In this document: positions 35,135 through 45,782 of the stretch, in pieces
Numbering within the stretch: position 1 is the stretch's first letter
Layout of the letters: each line of letters begins with the position of its first letter
Origin: Piezodorus guildinii
Taxonomy: Eukaryota > Arthropoda > Insecta > Hemiptera > Pentatomidae
NCBI GenBank assembly: GCA_023052935.1
Contig: CM041292.1
Span: 41,314,139-41,378,138 of the forward strand
Direction of reading: 5' to 3'
DNA length: 64,000 bases
The notes under the pieces: generated by a model
The model's database searches: none
The model's input: only the letters and a program-made list of their open reading frames with translations
Told to the model about the DNA's origin: nothing
Position numbers and translations under genes: made by a program

Positions 35135-36560
35135 CCGATCCTTAATTTATTCTTACGAGATCCTCAATCGTTCCAGGTCTTCTTGCACTTTTTTTATCAC
35201 AATCGTCTTTAATTTTCTCGCATTAACGATGCTAAAAATTCTACAAGTGAGCCTGTTTTCATCCATTTAGAAGTGTCCGTAGAATTGTAATCGTCTTTTC
35301 CTAAATTTATCTGTGATGCTTTCCATGTTTTCGTAGAGATCCTTTAGAGGTCTTCTGACCCAAGTTTCATTTCGGAAAACATCGCCGTGAATTGTTCCAA
35401 AAATATTCCTTTATTCTTTCTCTAAATCTTTAATCCTCCTGCTTGACAAACGTCTTACATGGAATCCGCATACAAGACTGAAAAGACAAGAAACTGCTCG
35501 CCGATTTCGGTTACTTCAACATTTACTTGACAGACGCTCTAACCTTTCTCTTTACTACAGAAGACTCATTTACATGACAATCATAAGGCCTATCTGGACT
35601 TACGGAGTTGAGCTTTGGGGCTCTACTAAACCATCAAACTCTTCCCGTATCCCTTACAATCCAAAATCCTTCGCAAAATCCTTAACGCTCCTTACTTTGT
35701 CACCAACAAAATCATCCACAAAGACCTTAATGTTCCATATGTTGCTGATTTGGCCTGTACCAGGTATCACTCCTTCCAAGAAAAACTCCAATCCCACTCT
35801 AATCCACTAGTTTCAATCCTTGCTTCCACTTCAATTCCTGACAATCCGCCGAGGCGTCTGAAAAGAAGATGGCCTCGAGACCTTCTTGTGTAGATTCACT
35901 ACTAGAGTGCTGCCAATGGGCAGTTTCTCTTCATTTTTTTTTCATGTTTATTATCATTGTAGCATATTCACTTGATGTATGAACATACAGTTGTAAATTT
36001 CAATAAATGAATTAAAAAAAAAAAAAAATCTTTAATTTTCGTTATTCCACTGATAATTGTGGTTTCTGCTGCTTAAAGGCCTCTGGACCACAGTGTGCAT
36101 AATTTTGCATTTCGAGATATTGCTCTGTTGTAATGATTCCACGTTAATTCGTCCTTTGAAGTTCGGATATTAGTTCTACGTTGGAGATTGAATTTAGTCC
36201 TGTCGCTTGGATGGTTTCTCTTAAGTACTTAAAGTAAGCGACCTGTGAGATTTTTCCATATTGTGTTTTTAGGGGACGTTTATCTATCGATTTCATATAT
36301 TTAGTATTTTGTATACAATTTCAAGACCGGTTTCGCACGCAATTTTATGAAGTTTATACAGTGCTAGTTTAGCTTCGTTCTAATTATTTGTTAATATAGC
36401 CAAGCCTTTCACATTGACATTTTTTTCTTTCTTCTTATAAATTTGGATACCTTTGACGTTCTTTTCCCATTTTCCAATACGATGTTAAACTTAGAATGGT
36501 GATAAGCCACCTCTCTCCCGGACTCCTGAGTGAATTTCGGATTACCTTCAGATTTCTCCC
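35135..36560 (-). pseudogene. RTE-like LINE relic split by a Jockey-like insertion
   Basis: The minus-strand translation of about 36060-36260 contains QVAYFKYLRETIQATGLNSI, then NAKLCTLWSRGL-like and MQNYAHC-like pieces in shifting frames. This matches the LINE pattern F.YLGE.I...GL......NAK.RHY.TV..PE. The other part, about 35140-35420, contains a decayed C-terminus (KKVQEDLERLRIS). The insertion at 35435-36025 divides it. Confidence 0.5.
35435..36025 (+). mobile_element. 5'-truncated Jockey-like LINE with target-site duplication
   Basis: It starts inside the reverse transcriptase C-terminal region, with DNA encoding pieces like TWNPHTRLKRQETARRFRLL and IRPIWTYGVELWGSTKPSN, then PPRRLKRRWPRDLL before its stop near 35891. 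It ends in a poly(A) of about 15 bases (near 36013-36028). AAATCTTTAAT is present on both sides (35424-35434 and 36026-36036), an 11-base duplication. Confidence 0.8.
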
Positions 36561-36615
36561 ATAACCTTCACTTTTCATGAAATTGCTGTACTTTTGAGTA
36601 TATATATACTTTTGA

Positions 36616-36618
<3 letters not shown>

Positions 36619-36645
<27 letters not shown>
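36619..36645. repeat. (TA)n microsatellite
   Basis: A pure TA run. Confidence 0.85.
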
Positions 36646-36653
<8 letters not shown>

Positions 36654-36929
36654 GGTAAGTCAGTGATATATAATGTTCATAAATAAATAAGACGATAGGG
36701 CTTAAGCGCATTTTTTTTTTTTTCGAAGCTGTCCCTATTTGTTACATGAAACAACCATTGGCTCAGTTGAGTAACTGGGAGCTTACTTGGTAAAGGGTCT
36801 ATGTAAAAAATGGCTAGGGATTTTCTTCCCACGAAGTGATAAATATAGATCTTTCCGTTTTATAAATTGGGTTCAGTGACCAAAATTTTCGATAGCGAAG
36901 TGGACATTGGACAACCCCCATTAGGAACA

Positions 36930-37290
36930 GTAGACAACAGGTTCAAACCCGGTGTAGCGGGGTGAGTATTTTTTCTGTTATTTCAGACATCGGGTGAGCC
37001 TGAAATAGGGAGACCCTCTGTGTCTAGCCTCTGTATAGTTGGGGAAGAACCGCTGATCGACTTAATCTGCTTAGACACACTGCAAATTTCTACATTTACC
37101 GAACCCAAAACCTTCATAGTTTTTATAAGTAAAGGAGGTGTAGGATATTATACAAGTTTTTTAAAAATTACTTACTTGGTTAATATTTCATATTCAACAC
37201 AATTCTAGCTATTTGAAAAGTCGTTGGCCTAGAAATAGCGCGAATTCCTATATGTACTGAGCCATAAAGAACCTTTATGGGTCGTAGAGG
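36930..37290 (+). repeat. Decayed SINE1 copy
   Basis: A B-box-like GGTTCAAACCCGG is followed by TAGGGAGACCCTCTGTGTC and, after an AT-rich interruption, by TTGGCCTAGAAATAGCGCGA and TGTACTGAGCC. These are the SINE1 body and tail markers. Confidence 0.55.
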
Positions 37291-37329
37291 AACATTTTTT
37301 TTAGAGAACCAAACTACATCGACTCTGAA

Positions 37330-37735
37330 TAATGAAATAGTTCGGGTGGTGGTCCAAAAGGATTAGAAAATAGTGAAAAACTATTTAATATCCAACGTTT
37401 TGACCTACGTCATAGGTCTTCGTCAGAGGTTCCAGACAAGAGTCAAGAAGCAGCTGCCTGGCAGGATAAATATTTATTCTGTTATTTTAGCCTTGGAGAA
37501 ATTCTGGAGTAGAGAGACCCTCATGTGTCCAGCCTCTACATATTTGGAGAAGAGCGGCGACTGAGTGTGGTTTCGGCTTGATTACCATAGAAACAGTGCA
37601 AAACCCACAGTTGCTTCTTGACTCTTGCCTGAAAGCCCTGATGAAGACCAGCAACATGGGTCGGAACGTTGGGTAATAAATAGTTTTTCACTACTTGTTA
37701 ATATTTTTTTAACGCCATCCGAACCATCTAATCCT
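37330..37735. repeat. Inverted pair of hammerhead-like ends with a SINE1 piece in the loop
   Basis: The left arm (about 37330-37455) is the reverse complement of the right arm (about 37605-37735). CAAGAGTCAAGAAGCAGCTG on the left matches CAGTTGCTTCTTGACTCTTG on the right, and the match extends through the hammerhead-like cores (37394-37426 minus, 37638-37670 plus) to the AACTATTT tail. The loop (about 37456-37600) holds SINE1 body sequence (GGCGACTGAGTGTGG). The whole looks like a composite or foldback insertion. Confidence 0.65.
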
Positions 37736-38097
37736 TTTTATCCATTTCAATGTAAACTATTTCAAATATTCTATATTGAGTTTCATCGAAATTTCAGCTG
37801 TATAATATATCTTTAAATGAAACAACACATACAAATGGTTTTCACGACTGACAGGAGTCGTATGTTTAGAATAGAATAAAATAGAAAATAAATAATTTCT
37901 AGAACTAGGTCCCCTAAGAATAACAGTTATATACAATTGGAATATATAAATAAATGTTTATATAAGTTATAATTGAAAATAGTTCCAAGTTGTAGGTTGA
38001 ATGGATCTACCGCCAGTTACTGATCTAAACAGCATCACGGATCTCACAGAAACCGAAGGAAGATTTGTATAAATTAAACGGTGCTCTAATGTTGCAG
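37736..38097. other. No gene seen upstream of gene C exon
   Basis: AT-rich sequence. No signal-peptide exon was found that could start gene C. Confidence 0.4.
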
Positions 38098-38413
38098 AAG
38101 ATGCAGTAAGACGGACGCAGGGTGCCCGAGGACGTTGGAGTACTACGGAGGAGCGCGCGGGCAGTACCTGCTGGTGTACCCCGACGGGAGGATGTTCATC
38201 GCCGGGAAGAGGAGGGCTCCTGGGGAGGACGAGGACGTGGGCACAGCTCCCGAGGACCCCTCCGACTCGGTGGCCATCAACCAGCCGCCGCCCCAACGCC
38301 TCGGTGGCCGAAGCCAAGCCGGTGTCGGTGGCGATCGCTGGAGAAGGTGGGGTAGCCAGCGCCGCGCCCGTCGCGCAGGCCATAGTCGGGCCTCACGGTC
38401 TCGCCATCTCCAG
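38098..38413 (+). CDS. Gene C internal exon: DUF4774-like protein, with one frame break
   Basis: After acceptor TGTTGCAG (ending 38097) the frame reads RCSKTDAGCPRTLEYYGGAR, then GQYLLVYPDGRMFIAGK and an acidic linker ending SVAINQPPP. An apparent extra C in the CCCC at 38291-38294 moves it to NASVAEAKPVSVAIAGEGGV, then APVAQAIVGPHGLAIS, ending at donor CCAG|GTATAG (38414). Phase is 2 and joins exon 40465 in frame. Alternative acceptors are 38106 and 38120. The AIAGEGG and AIVGPHG units link it to genes A and B. The start of the protein was not found; a phase-2 donor such as that of gene A exon 1 would fit. Confidence 0.65.
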
Positions 38414-39304
38414 GTATAGTACAATAACTAGCTTATCTTTTAAAATCTTATTATATTGAACAACTGGGTAGGTACCGTAATTGCGGCTTACTTTAGCCCA
38501 AATTTTAGAACTTTTTTAATCTCTCTCAAAATTATAGGTATACGCTTCAATATGCGTACGAGTCCGAATAAGGAATAACAAAATCCATCTTTCCGCGTCT
38601 GTTCTCAGAAACTACTGGACGAAATTCGCTACAAAAATACTAGGGTATCCAACGAAGATCTTAACACCTAGACGCTGGTATCAGCTGGTTATTTTTATAA
38701 TTGTGACCGATTAAAAGTGATTTAATTCAATAATTCAGTAATTTTTGAAGAGCGAAACAAAATGTATCAGTGTTTTAACCAAATAACCGCGAATAATTAT
38801 AAAAAAGAGAAAAAAAAGGAAAAAATTAAAATTTTACCCATAAATACGCCCATAACTCAATTATTTTCGAAGATAGAGAAAAACATTTAAACAGTTATCT
38901 TTGAGGATAGATAAAAATATGTATAGAGTTTTAGAATTACTAAAGTGCGACAAAAAAATAAAAAGTTTATCTATGGATTAAAGTAACAAATTATAATAGA
39001 TATAGCTCCACCAAAACTCGGTTATTATTGAAGATAGAGAAAAATCGAAAAGATTTTTGAGATCAAGACACCGCGACGAACAAAGTGAAAAAAAATTACT
39101 AATAAACTGAATAATATAGGAACCTAATGTTATTTCTATAGTTTTTAAAAAAGATACATGCAATCAAGTTTTTTTATAGGAGAAAATTAAATTTTCTATT
39201 ATCTATGCTTCATTTTATAAAAACAAAAAAATAAAATGAAACAATTTTGATTAACGTATGTTTTTCATTTCTGCCGATGATTAAATATAATAATTAGTAA
39301 GCGT

Positions 39305-40097
39305 ACTGTAATGATTTAAGTAATGACCACAGGTTCAAAGTACAAGAAAAAGGCGGTCGACACCGTATATGGAAAGATAAAGGTGACCCCGAAATTCAGA
39401 TACCTGGGAGAAGTCATCTGCAATAACGGATCGGACCGAGAAAGCTTTAAGGGAATGTCGCAAAATTAGAGAGCTTGTGTTTCGACCTCAAGAACTTCTA
39501 CAACAAAAAGAACCAATCCATCAAAGCCAAAGTCCGACATTATAGCACAGTAATCGAACCCGTGATACTCTATGGGACAGAGACCTCCTGCCTCCCTAGC
39601 TTAGAAAAACTTCTGAAGGTAGAAAGAAAAATACTTAGGAAGATCTATGGGCCCAACAAGACACCCGAAAGATACAGGCTAAAGTCCAACAAAGAAATAT
39701 ACGCTGACAACAAAAGCCTGGAGATCGACATCAGGGTAAGAAGGCTCAAATTCTATGGGCACATGATGAGGATGAGCCCTGAAAGGTTAAACCGGGAAAT
39801 CTTCCGACGATTCCACCAGCGCAAGAACACGACTGTTTTTTTCAAGCAGATCAGGGTCGATATGGATTCAGTAGGACTGAAGGATTCAGACTGTGTGGAT
39901 AGAGAGACCTACAGAAGGTCACTGAACAATATAAAGGTCTTCGTGGTCAAAGAGCGCCAAAAAAGGGATTATGCGTGGTCGAAGGAAAGGAAGCGCAAAC
40001 ATGCGGAGCTCATGAGGGAAGTATGGAAAAGAAGGAAGTTGAGGACGAAAACATGATATTCGGGTGGTCTTTAAGGCCTTTTCGCGCCCAAAAAAAA
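39305..40097 (+). mobile_element. 5'-truncated RTE-like LINE with target-site duplication
   Basis: AATTAGTAAGCGT flanks the element (39292-39304 and 40098-40110), and an A run precedes the right copy. One frame from 39475 to TGA 40054-40056 encodes the C-terminal region: KVRHYSTVIEPVILYGTETS, EKLLKVERKILRKIYGPN and LEIDIRVRRLKFYGHMMRMS. A shifted frame just upstream gives KVTPKFRYLGEVICNNGS. Only the tail of the reverse transcriptase protein is present. The clean duplication suggests recent insertion. Confidence 0.85.
39475..40056 (+). pseudogene. LINE reverse transcriptase C-terminal fragment
   Basis: This 193-codon open frame lies in the insertion above. It lacks all catalytic motifs (no YADD), so it has no enzyme activity. 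The last 40 residues are Lys/Arg rich (ERQKRDYAWSKERKRKHAEL). It is a passenger of the transposon, not a host gene. Confidence 0.75.
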
Positions 40098-40464
40098 AAT
40101 TAGTAAGCGTTAAAAAATAAACATATTTTCTTGCTTATTGCAATTTTAGTAACGATGAACTAAAACTCTAAATCGGTCAGACAGAGATTTTTTTAAACAT
40201 AAAATAAATCCTCATTCAAATGGCTCCCTTGTGAAGCAGGGTCGGGTGGGATTACTAGTATTTAATATGTAAGATGATATCTCAGCTTAATAAAATAGCT
40301 GTAGTACGTAATAGCCGGCAGAAAAATGGTACAGGTTTTTTTTAGTAATTTGTTTTAAAATTAAATTTAATTTAGTTAAATATTTTCTTATATTATAAAA
40401 GACTACTAATAAATATTAGCTATACCCTTGACTAACTGCTCGATTGTTGACTTACCTCCTGCAG

Positions 40465-40624
40465 ACCTGTAGCGACGGCTGTGGCTGGGGTGCCAGGACA
40501 AGAGGAGCTGGTGGCGACCATCTTGGGCCAGGGGAAGGCCCACGGCTACGCTTACAGCATATTCCACCCCAACACCGTTCAGCCCAACACCCCACCAGTC
40601 ATCTACTATCCCATAGTCTACTAG
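40465..40624 (+). CDS. Gene C terminal exon: C-terminus ending IYYPIVY
   Basis: After acceptor CTCCTGCAG, one base completes the codon split at 38413. The exon then encodes PVATAVAGVPGQEELVATIL, GQGKAHGYAYSIFHPN and TPPVIYYPIVY, with stop TAG at 40622-40624. The IYYP ending matches gene A (LIYYPS). No AATAAA occurs in the first 300 bases after the stop, so the transcript end is unclear. Confidence 0.75.
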
Positions 40625-40857
40625 AAACAAACTAATAATATATTATTATATAGCTAAGAATTATAATATACATTTTTAATACACGTTTTAAAATACTTGA
40701 GAATTTTTGTTTGTATTTCCTCTTCACTAAAATCCTGTCTTGTTACTTTCCCTCTCCAACAAGAAACCTATATCTAGACTTTATTTTAATTTCACAGGTA
40801 CACACAATTGGATATCGCGGTTATAAGAAGAACACAACAGATAAAAAAAAAAATCAG

Positions 40858-41838
40858 GTGCGGGCAATACACAACTTTCACTTGTCTCTGTTTTAAGGTT
40901 TAAAGAAATATATTTAGTTTCGTTGGAAACATATGGTTTAGATTAAATAATCTATAGTAATACAATAAAGCTTAGGAGTTTGTTTGAACGTGCTAATATC
41001 AGAAACTACTGGTTCGAATTGAACACGTAGGAATCGATTTACGTCAAGACTGCTTTTCACACGGCCAACTATATATCGCAATGTCAAGATCGGGTTGCGG
41101 AGAAAATGTTCTGATATCATTTACGCAGAAGTACGTTAAAATATATTCTTTCATAATAGCAGAAATTGAAGCAGACGAAGTCGCGGGCAACAGTTGGTAT
41201 ATAATTGTTATTCACAACAATCAGTTTCATCCGCTTTTTATCACTCAGCAACTTTGTGTATACTATAATTTTATTTTTACAATATTTAGCTTTCTAACGG
41301 TATATTATACATCCATATTACTGTAATCTTAAAAAAAATATATAATAATAAAATTAAAGAATATTTTAGCTCTTTTCTCTTTAAGTTAATTACCAAATTC
41401 ATTAAAATTATATATTTAGCCGTTTTTTATCTACGCTTTTAAGATGATATGGTTAAACTTTTTGAATTAACAAATTTAAAGATACTTTAAAATATCCGCA
41501 TTTAAGCCCTGTCAAGACTATTTCAATCATAATGAAATATTAATTTAAATATTGCATCGATATAGCGACTTTACTCAAAACCGTTGGAGCCGTTTTAGAG
41601 GAAATCACGGCTCTTCTGTTACGGTGATTTTGATGAAAGAGTACCGTAACATCTCGGGCGTATAGTTGTCTCGAATGTGAAATTTCGTACTGGACTTAGC
41701 ACACACCCAGACCTTTTTGCGGGACATGGTTATTTGGACTTAAGAGACCCTGCCTCAAACGTGTATTGCATTGAAAACTTGAATTTGATAATTTTCATTA
41801 TCGCAATACTTTCTCTTACTATATATGTAAGTGAAAGT
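40858..41838 (+). mobile_element. Helentron-like non-autonomous element, copy 3
   Basis: The left end is ATCAGGTGCGGGCAATACAC followed by AACTTTCACTTGTCTC. The right end is TACTATATATGTAAGTGAAA followed by GTAAAAA. The internal landmarks are TTTCTAACGGTATATTATAC, a CATCTCGGGCGTATAGTTGT block, and CACACACCCAGACCTTTTTG at the site where other copies have longer CA runs. Confidence 0.65.
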
Positions 41839-42129
41839 AAAAAGGCTAAAACTGTTATACTTCCTCGTTTCAAGATCTCCAAAGTCATTGGATCAGCAAA
41901 TAAGCCCTTTCTGTTTTTCTGTTTATTTTTATGTCATTACAATACCCTTATTAGCCGATGAATTAGTCCCCGATGAAGTTGATTGTTTATCCTGTTTGTA
42001 ATATATCAACAACCATACGTGATAACTCTTGTTGAAACCATCTAAGTATTGTGTTGCCTTCGCACTGTGAAAAAGGAAGAAAATATCAATCATTATCGGT
42101 ATATTTTGTTGTATTTTTCTAAAAAAGGT
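41839..42129. other. No gene seen
   Basis: AT-rich spacer. Confidence 0.35.
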
Positions 42130-42491
42130 GAGCGTGCTGCCTGATTTTATGGTGATGATTCTTTAACCGAACGCACCCGTCAAAATTAGATTCTCAAATT
42201 TCATTTGATTTTGACATCAACGATGCTCAACGGTCACGTGACCCACATGAAATTGAAACGAGCAATGTTATGGCCAATGCTGATCAAATTCTCACCCAGA
42301 CCGAGAGACAGCCATTGCCCGAAATTTGTTGCACATAACAGTAGAAAGCCATTTTCACAAGCTCGAATATTTTACGATAAAGTTGTCCGTAGAAAATCTT
42401 AGGGAACTAATAGTGAGGCTCCTTGGAGAATTCCAAAACCCGGATTGCATCCAAAGAAGGTAATGCATTTCATATGGTGGGATTTCAAGGG

Positions 42492-43640
42492 ATAGTTGAA
42501 AAAGCATAGGATCGTGGCAAGGCAGTGTGTATCTGGCATTTCTGGATCTAAGGGCAGCCTTCGATTCAGTTCTGAGGCAAGAGATTTGGGACGCGCTGAT
42601 TAGAAGAAGGGTGCCAGCAAATCTGGTGAGCGCCATAAAATCAATATACCAGGACCCAAAAGGTATAGTCAGGCTAAATGGTCAAATATCCCAACCTTTT
42701 CACTTTTACAAAGGAGTAAAGCAGGGGGACAGCCTGAGTCCTTTGCTTTTCATCGTTCTCATGGATGAGGTGTGGAAGGTTTGCAAAAGGTATAGTGGAA
42801 TCTAACAGCAGTGCTCGCCCAGGCTATGATCTATGCAGACGACATAGTACTGATTGCGGACTCCCAAGAAGCTCTCCAAACATAACTAAATGAATGGCAT
42901 GAGGAACTCCGGCTATAAGGGTTAAATATAAATCCAGCCAAAAGTAAAATTATGTGTGTGGAAAGAGAAAATCTGGAGCCAAAGATATTATGTGATGGTG
43001 AAGCATTGGAAACTGCGAATACCTACACATATCTTGGGACAGTCATGAGCAATGATGGTAAAATAGACCAGGAGGTTCTAAATCGGGTGATGAAGGCCAA
43101 TGGACTGTATTACCAGATATCCAAAACGATTATAGGAAAACATGAAGTTAGCAGAGATGCTAAAATTCGGATTTTTAAATCGGTTTTCCTCCCAGTACTC
43201 TTATATGGATCCGAAAGCTGGACAACCCTCGATAAACATTCTAGGAGAATGACAGCAGCTGAGATGAGATTCCTCCGAAGAATACTTGGCAAGACCAGGA
43301 GGGACCGTATTAGAAACGACAGGATTCGCGAGGATTTGGGAGTACGATCAGTGCGTGACATCCTGGAAAAGCGGCAACTGAACTGGTTTGGGCAGGTCTG
43401 CCGAATATATGATACCCGAAAGGCCAGGTGGTTTTTTGAAGCCAGACCTGAAGGAAGACGTCCTCGTGGCAGACCCAGGTGTATGTATTTAGACTACATT
43501 GGGAAGTTGGGTGCAGCAAGAGGACTAAACATCCCTGAGATGAAAAGAATGGCTAGGGACAGAGACCAGTGGGCTCGATGGACGGAGGCGGCAACTCCAC
43601 GCTAAGCGGCACACAGGAGTTAGATGAAGAAGAAGAAGAA
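42492..43640 (+). mobile_element. 5'-truncated RTE-like LINE inside the mariner, with target-site duplication
   Basis: GGGATTTCAAGGG stands on both sides (42479-42491 and 43641-43653). The element starts inside the reverse transcriptase domain: YLAFLDLRAAFDSVLRQEIW and GVKQGDSLSPLLFIVLMDEV, then AQAMIYADDIVLIA in a shifted frame near 42825. It continues with TYTYLGTVMSNDGKIDQEVL and ends in a GAA-type short repeat (43625-43640). RTE assignment rests on the palm and C-terminal pattern and the microsatellite-like 3' end. Confidence 0.85.
42952..43605 (+). pseudogene. RTE-like LINE C-terminal open frame
   Basis: The 217-codon frame covers the region downstream of YADD: YLGTVMSNDGKIDQEVLNRV, LLYGSESWTTLDKHSRRMTA, RRILGKTRRDRIRNDRI and RPEGRRPRGRPRCMYLDYIG, with stop TAA 43603-43605. 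The upstream half is separated by stops near 42804, 42885 and 42917, so no complete enzyme is made. Confidence 0.75.
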
Positions 43641-43854
43641 GGGATTTCAAGGGTGATATTTTTTATGAGCTATTGTCATCAGCACAAACAATAGATTTAA
43701 CTTTATATTACTAACAATTAACAAAATTAGATCAACCAATTAAAAATAAACGCCCAGAACTTGCAAATCGTAAGGGTTTTGAGTTCCACCAAGACAACGC
43801 TAGGTCCCACACCTCATTGGTCACTTGAAATAAATTATTGAGCCTTGGATTGTA

Positions 43855-43965
43855 CCTGGTACTCAAAAATTGGGGGAAAAGTAGAGGCTGAGCGTGATCA
43901 AGAATCTCAATATGTACTAAACACAAGAGCCTAAATGGGCTGTGGATGTATAGATTTTATTTTTA
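43855..43965 (+). repeat. SINE1 3' fragment
   Basis: TGGTACTCAAAAATTGGGGG and GGCTGAGCGTGATCAAGAAT match the SINE1 body, followed by TATGTACTAAACACAAGAGC. Confidence 0.55.
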
Positions 43966-45669
43966 ACAGAAATTTAACACTTACCTTATTTACTGGAGAT
44001 AACACTGGATAACACTTTATATAGATCTTCACGTTAACGAATAGACTCGGACCCATTCATTACTCACGTCAATTCATTCATGCGAAACGTGACAACTACC
44101 CGCACACCTAACAACACACGTAGAAGGCGGAAAAGAAGCTGGATGAGGACCTGCTGACGAGAGCGGAACTCTAATGTATCCATCATTAGATAATCTATCA
44201 TGTTAGCCTATTCAATGTTTGTCTGCAATTCCACTGTTTGTCTTCTCCACACAGAAGTGAATAATAAAAAACAGCATACTAACATATCTTCTTTATCATT
44301 ATTTAAACAGTACTATTCACGCTTTCATTGATTATATACGTAAAGAAAAAATAATACACATCTTGATGTTAATAATAATAATAATCCCACTTCTAAAAAG
44401 GATGAGGCAATAATTAATGAAATGTATTAACAATTTAAAGATGGTTCTAAGTCACTTAAACCTACAGTACGTTTTATTGTGTTCTTTTTTAATGAGACTC
44501 TCTTTTTGAAACTAAGGCTTACCTTAGATCGTATTATTTTTTATAATAATAAAGTTAAGCAATTATAGAATGAAAAGATTTATTTAAAAAACAGTATGTT
44601 ACCTTCACCAAAAAAGAAGGATACATTCATCCATATCATCCTATTCACAAGAAGTATATCTTTCCACACTTCTCCTGAGGCAAACGCATATTATTTCTCT
44701 AAGAAACCTCACCTCCAAGATTCAGCGTGAAACGTTTTTTCACTCAATCCAGGAGTCTCATCATTTTTTTTCTGTCTGTCAGAAGGCGCAGAGGTTGAGG
44801 GACCCGGGTCTTTGTCCCAAGTCCGTCTACAATGCTACCATTGTGACCACCCCAAGCCTACTCCTCATAGGCCTTTCAGTTCGCCGCCGACAATAAGCTG
44901 GCCATCGGTCTTCGCTTCTCCTTATCTCTTAATTGATCTATAGATCTCGTATCTTCGCCCGTTCATAGTGAATATTTGGCATTGTTCTTTTGTACGTGTA
45001 CAATCCTATCGATGATCAACTATGTCAGAAGTAGCAATGATTGAAGCTAGTAGCAGTTACTATGGGTACTCACTCATCTATAATGATGCGTCATCCGGTG
45101 ACTCGTACGGAAGTGCCTAAAACAATAACAGAGATATTTTTCGGCCACTGTTGTTACTTCTAATAGTTGTCTACTACTTACAAGGAAGACATGTTATATT
45201 TCAATGATCGTTCCTGATTGTCATAAACTGCAAGTTCATCGACTGAAGCTGCTCTACATCCTCAACTATTGAACGTTTAAATGATGATAATTCAAGTAGG
45301 CCATCTTTTAGGGCGTCATCGTTTTTAATAGTACGTGGTTAATGACAGTCTGCAGAGACAATACACACATATATATTTTTAAAAAATTACGTCAATATTT
45401 AGCTCTTACATTATAAAAGTTGTATTTCTTATGTTTTGGTGACCAGTACAATTTTTAGTGTTTAACACTGTTACATTCGTCTGAAATACAACTTTATGCA
45501 ATGAATTTTGTGGTTTTATTGAAAACAGCGCCAAACATGGGCGTTGGCATTATTAAGCAGCAATGGGCTAGGCTCTTAAACAAAATGAAAACTGTAAAAA
45601 TGAAAGATTATTATGTGGTTAGAGACTTTTTTACTTCTGAGCAGGTACTAAATAACGTTTGAAAAAAAA
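43966..45669. other. No gene recognised
   Basis: Mostly AT-rich. A block at about 44740-45340 has balanced composition and many stops in all frames. It may be an old repeat but I do not recognise it. Confidence 0.4.
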
Positions 45670-45695
45670 TCTCACTCTCTTTCTCTCTCTCTCTC

Positions 45696-45778
<83 letters not shown>
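45670..45778. repeat. (CT)n/(TA)n compound microsatellite
   Basis: A CT-rich run (about 45670-45726) passes directly into a TA run (about 45726-45778). Confidence 0.9.

Positions 45779-45782
<4 letters not shown>

Larger units (their letters stand above)
38414..40464 (+). other. Gene C intron, containing an RTE-like insertion
   Basis: The inferred intron has donor GTATAG and acceptor CTCCTGCAG (ending 40464). About 0.8 kb of it is the LINE insertion at 39305-40097. Outside that, the intron is AT-rich without recognised features. Confidence 0.6.
42130..43835 (+). mobile_element. Mariner relic interrupted by an RTE-like LINE
   Basis: The left part (about 42130-42491) has broken mariner frames: a decayed DNA-binding segment, then a deletion, then KPGLHPKKVMHFIWWDFKG. 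The right part (from about 43654) continues YELLSSAQTIDLTLYY then IKNKRPELANRKGFEFHQDN and ARSHTS. Together they show the mariner catalytic half (WWD.KG, YYELL, RPELANRKG..FHQDNAR.HTS) cut at the FKG codons by the LINE. It is inactive. Confidence 0.75.

Noticed and set aside
37967..38383. Minus-strand frame of 138 codons over gene C
   Set aside because: Antisense shadow of the gene C exon; it continues into the AT-rich intron side without any signal.
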